From contig DLBP01000046.1 of NCBI GenBank assembly GCA_002480165.1, forward strand, positions 1 to 8,620: DNA of 8,620 nucleotides, written 5' to 3'. The notes under the pieces are model-generated. The model saw only the letters and a list, made by a program, of their open reading frames with translations. It made no database searches and was not told the origin of the DNA. How positions within the stretch are numbered: the stretch's first letter is position 1; each line of letters begins with the position of its first letter. Below, one piece after another: positions 5,982 to 8,620 of this stretch. The position numbers and the translations under genes are program-made. This DNA comes from Proteobacteria bacterium UBA7821. GTDB lineage: Bacteria; Pseudomonadota; Gammaproteobacteria; Comchoanobacterales; Comchoanobacteraceae.

Positions 5982-7506
5982 TCGATTGTATGTTTTGAGT
6001 TTAGTCTGGTTGGTCTGCTTATTGCAGTCGTGCCAACATTGGTCTTCGGTTGATATGGAAGCGTCATTGCATGAAATCAAAAAAGAGCTGGCCAGTATGT
6101 CAAAACACAATCAGGAAATTGTTGATAATCAGATGACAATTCCTGATATTGTCGATGACGCACTCAAGAGTACTTCGATTATCAACTCCGATGAGCAAAA
6201 GAAATACAACATTGTTGTTAACAACATGCCGGTGGATGAGTTTTTTTCAAATATATCCAGGCAAACCGGTCGAAATGTTTTACTCGATGAGGAGATCACT
6301 GGCACCATCAGTCTATCGTTGAGAGGCGTGACATTACCACAAATCATAGAATCAATATCCGATGTCTATGGTTTCAATTTTATTGATAAAGAGAATGCCA
6401 TGCTGGTTAAGTCCTCTAAAATAGAAACCCGAATGTTCACACTAGAAGGTATCTCGCTAAACCGTTCAGGTAGTTCACAGTTAAATGTTGAGTCCTCTAA
6501 TTCACAAGGAGAAAGCGCAAGCTCATCCTCTTCATCTGTCAGCACGTCGTTCGATGTCACCACACTGTGGGATAATATACAGCAAACGTTGGAAGCGATT
6601 ATTCGGACAGATCAGGATGATTTGGGCATTAAAAATGTCAATGTCAATACACACACTGGAACAATCGTAGTCACCGCTTTACCCAAAGAAATGAAGCAGG
6701 TCGAGGCCTACGTCAAAAAGATTCAAACGATGTACAACAAGCAGGTGATTATTGAAACAAGAATTCTTGAAGTTCAGTTGAAAAAGGAATTTGATTCTGG
6801 ATTAGATCTTAATTTCTCGCACTTTAATCTATCAGATGTTGGTTTGAAATATATCACGAAAAATACCGCCACAAATAATTACACTTACCAAGCATTTTTG
6901 AATTATATTTCAAAACAGGGCCGGGTGTCGGTTCTTTCAACACCTAAAGTTGTCACAGTCAACAAACAAAAAGCGATCATTAAAGTCGGGACGGATGAGT
7001 TTTATTTAACCGGAACCACGACGGTTGCTAGTAGCACAGATACCACCAGCTCTGATTTGACACTCAAGCCATTTTTTTCAGGCATTAGTTTAGATGTGAC
7101 GCCTGAAATACAAGAAAACAACGATATTGTGCTCCACATTCACCCCTTCATTAGTTACGTCAGCCAAGAAAGTTATAACTTCACACTGGGTGCAACTGCT
7201 TCAGATAATTATTCATTGCGGCTACCCAAATCGCATGTGCGTGAGTCAGATTCAATTATCCGTGCGCATGATGGTCAATTTGTGGTGATTGGTGGTTTGA
7301 TTGAAAATCGAACCGAAACAATCAGACATCACCTTCCGTTCCAGTCTCAGCTTGGTATCGGGGATAATTACGGAGATCGGTATAGTGACTTATCAACCAA
7401 TGTTGAATTGGTCATTGTGCTGATACCACGTGTGGTTGAGCCAGGTATGCCCTATGAAATTGACAGCTTGGGTTTGGTTGATCAAATGATAGAGGATCAT
7501 GCATGA
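5971..7506 (+). CDS. mshL: MshL-type outer-membrane secretin (lipoprotein)
   Basis: Predicted 511-residue secretin forming the outer-membrane pore through which the pilus passes. The N-terminus is a lipoprotein signal with lipobox LQSC, so Cys21 should be lipidated; Gln at +2 is compatible with outer-membrane sorting. An STN/N0-type domain spans about 79-150, a Ser-rich linker about 166-193, an N1-type domain about 196-255 (with TGTIVVTALPKEMKQVEAYV), and the secretin core about 257-490. Core landmarks typical of MshL are QVIIETRILEVQL, GRVSVLSTPKVVTVNKQKA, IIKVGTDEFY, FFSGISLDVTPEI, RESDSIIRAHDGQFVVIGGL and ELVIVLIPRVV. Two departures stand out: the segment between the first core strand and the VLSTP block is short, and the PxLGDIPxLGxLF-type motif normally found between the IGGL and ELVI blocks is absent, replaced by polar sequence at about 450-478. 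The stop overlaps the next start as ATGA. Confidence 0.9.
   Translation: MNFSRLYVLSLVWLVCLLQSCQHWSSVDMEASLHEIKKELASMSKHNQEIVDNQMTIPDIVDDALKSTSIINSDEQKKYNIVVNNMPVDEFFSNISRQTGRNVLLDEEITGTISLSLRGVTLPQIIESISDVYGFNFIDKENAMLVKSSKIETRMFTLEGISLNRSGSSQLNVESSNSQGESASSSSSSVSTSFDVTTLWDNIQQTLEAIIRTDQDDLGIKNVNVNTHTGTIVVTALPKEMKQVEAYVKKIQTMYNKQVIIETRILEVQLKKEFDSGLDLNFSHFNLSDVGLKYITKNTATNNYTYQAFLNYISKQGRVSVLSTPKVVTVNKQKAIIKVGTDEFYLTGTTTVASSTDTTSSDLTLKPFFSGISLDVTPEIQENNDIVLHIHPFISYVSQESYNFTLGATASDNYSLRLPKSHVRESDSIIRAHDGQFVVIGGLIENRTETIRHHLPFQSQLGIGDNYGDRYSDLSTNVELVIVLIPRVVEPGMPYEIDSLGLVDQMIEDHA
7491..7496 (+). promoter_or_regulatory. Ribosome binding site that fixes the start of the MshM-like gene
   Basis: AGAGGA lies 6 bases before the ATG at 7503. 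The frame is closed upstream by a TGA at 7479-7481 with no start codon between, so 7503 is the first possible start and the short N-terminus of the protein is real rather than an annotation error. Confidence 0.6.
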
Positions 7507-8620
7507 TTGATACTGTTACCAAAACGATGAGTCCAAGAGTGGATACAAGCCATGTTATGGCTAGTGTTATGCAGGGCATTGGCATCACATTGGTAACGGG
7601 TAAATCTGGATTGGGTAAGAGCATGCTGCTTAAAGATTTATCTCAATACCAGCTATTTCAAGACGCCACATACATCGATTTTTCTCGTTTTGATCGAGGG
7701 GGATTGTTAGGGTTGCTAACCAGTCAGTGGTTGGGTGATCAAGTGGGTACTAAGACCATCAGAGAATGCCTACAACAATCCCAAGATAAACGGGTGGTTG
7801 TGATTGATGGTGCAACGCATTTTACCACTCAAGATTGGCAGGATGTCGTCGATTTAATTGCATTATCTAGTCAGTGTGGCACCCCGGTTCAATGCGTTGT
7901 TGCGGTTGACCATTTACCTGGAGAACTATCGGAGTATAGCAATAAACAGGAAGTGCCACTGGCTCAGTTGTCGGGTAGTCGGTTAGTTGATCATATCCAA
8001 CAAGAGTTATCACAGAGAGGTCACCAATCACCGGTCTATATGTCACTTTGTTCTGTCGGATTAATTGGATGGTATACCGCTGGATTACCGAGACGAGTCA
8101 ATCATTTGTTGAGTCAGTGTGTACCACGAGAAAAAACTCAAGTCAGTATCACGACATTGACAGTGCTAATGGCAATGATGACAAACAACAGTGGATTTAA
8201 TGGTTTCCATATCAACAAAATGATGATCAATACGAGGACATCGTTGCGCGCTCTACCACTTTATGTCTGGTTGATTGGATTTGTGATTGTTCAGTTATAC
8301 CTGATGGGGGTGACAATCCGACCAGCAACAACCGATTTAGTTGGTCTGCCAGAGATGCGTGATGCTGCTAGCGAGGCATCTGTGTTGCCTGTTAAAAACT
8401 TAACCGATGATTTACTCAATCTTGATCATTATTCGGCCAATGATTTTATCTTTGAATCGTCGCAGTCAACGATTAAAGACAGTCTTCAAGATGCGATTGT
8501 TAGACAGGAAGCGACGGAAATAGATGCCCTGTTGAAACATTCAACTGAAGATGAGTTTGCCGAGAATTTTGCCATGTTAGAGCCTATCTTAAACAAAGAC
8601 GTTTCCTGGATTGATGGTGA
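7503..8620 (+). CDS. mshM: MshM/GspA(ExeA)-like AAA ATPase with membrane anchor, partial (runs off the right edge)
   Basis: The visible 372 residues are an ATPase of the ExeA/GspA/MshM group, which helps assemble or position secretins and pili. Residues 26-48 hold the Walker A, GKSGLGKS (33-40). The Walker B strand is VVVIDG (98-103), with Asp102 present but Gly103 where the family has the catalytic Glu (IDEA). A C-terminal sensor-2-like block GLPRRVNHLL (194-203) matches the family's G.PRRIN. The usual first block (YL.HFGL..PF.LTPD) is absent and Walker A comes about 15 residues early. After the ATPase there is a membrane helix at about 251-270 with Arg residues before it, so the ATPase should be cytoplasmic and the remaining 100 or more residues periplasmic. 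That tail is acidic and unrecognised, and may be a MshN-like part fused on. The gene starts in the mshL stop (ATGA). Family assignment is good; whether to call it mshM or gspA-like is less sure. Confidence 0.72.
   Translation, partial: MIDTVTKTMSPRVDTSHVMASVMQGIGITLVTGKSGLGKSMLLKDLSQYQLFQDATYIDFSRFDRGGLLGLLTSQWLGDQVGTKTIRECLQQSQDKRVVVIDGATHFTTQDWQDVVDLIALSSQCGTPVQCVVAVDHLPGELSEYSNKQEVPLAQLSGSRLVDHIQQELSQRGHQSPVYMSLCSVGLIGWYTAGLPRRVNHLLSQCVPREKTQVSITTLTVLMAMMTNNSGFNGFHINKMMINTRTSLRALPLYVWLIGFVIVQLYLMGVTIRPATTDLVGLPEMRDAASEASVLPVKNLTDDLLNLDHYSANDFIFESSQSTIKDSLQDAIVRQEATEIDALLKHSTEDEFAENFAMLEPILNKDVSWIDG

Noticed and set aside
6129..6563. Two minus-strand open frames (6129-6347 and 6366-6563) inside mshL
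   Set aside because: Both are antisense to conserved N0 and linker coding sequence and have no features of their own.

Overview
The window reads as chromosomal DNA of a fairly AT-rich gammaproteobacterium. The evidence is the cluster queA-tgt-yajC-secD, which is typical of that class, next to a type IV pilus assembly module whose gene order (mshI-mshJ-mshK-mshL-mshM) matches the MSHA (mannose-sensitive haemagglutinin) locus of Vibrio and Shewanella. Genus or species cannot be told from this sequence. I see no RNA gene, insertion sequence, CRISPR array or attachment site. There is no gene-free stretch above 300 bases; the longest gap is the roughly 94-base queA/mshI divergent region.

Left half, minus strand (3548 down to 1): queA and tgt overlap by 4 bases (ATGA). 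A 64-base gap follows, then yajC, then secD one base after the yajC stop. secD runs off the left edge. QueA and Tgt act in making queuosine at the wobble position of GUN tRNAs: Tgt inserts preQ1 and QueA adds the epoxycyclopentane-forming ribosyl group. YajC and SecD are accessory subunits of the SecYEG translocon. All four look intact and conventional as far as they can be seen.

Centre (3549 to about 3642): two back-to-back promoters whose -10 boxes occupy almost the same bases drive the two operons apart. A perfect 8-base inverted repeat lies just before the queA start.

Right half, plus strand (3643 to the right edge): five tightly packed, translationally coupled genes. MshI (PilM-like plus PilN-like), MshJ (PilO-like) and MshK (PilP/GspC-like) should form the inner-membrane alignment complex. 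MshL is the outer-membrane lipoprotein secretin. The last gene is a GspA/ExeA/MshM-type ATPase with a membrane anchor. The extension motor, platform protein and pilins (mshE, mshG, mshA and others in known loci) would be expected downstream, outside the window.

The most noteworthy part is how far the pilus module departs from the standard families. The MshM-like ATPase has a good Walker A but glycine in place of the Walker B glutamate, lacks the usual N-terminal box, and continues through a membrane segment into a periplasmic part that could come from MshN. The secretin has lost the very conserved PxLGDIPxLGxLF-type motif while keeping the rest of its secretin core. These are readings from motif memory only; no alignment or search was run.
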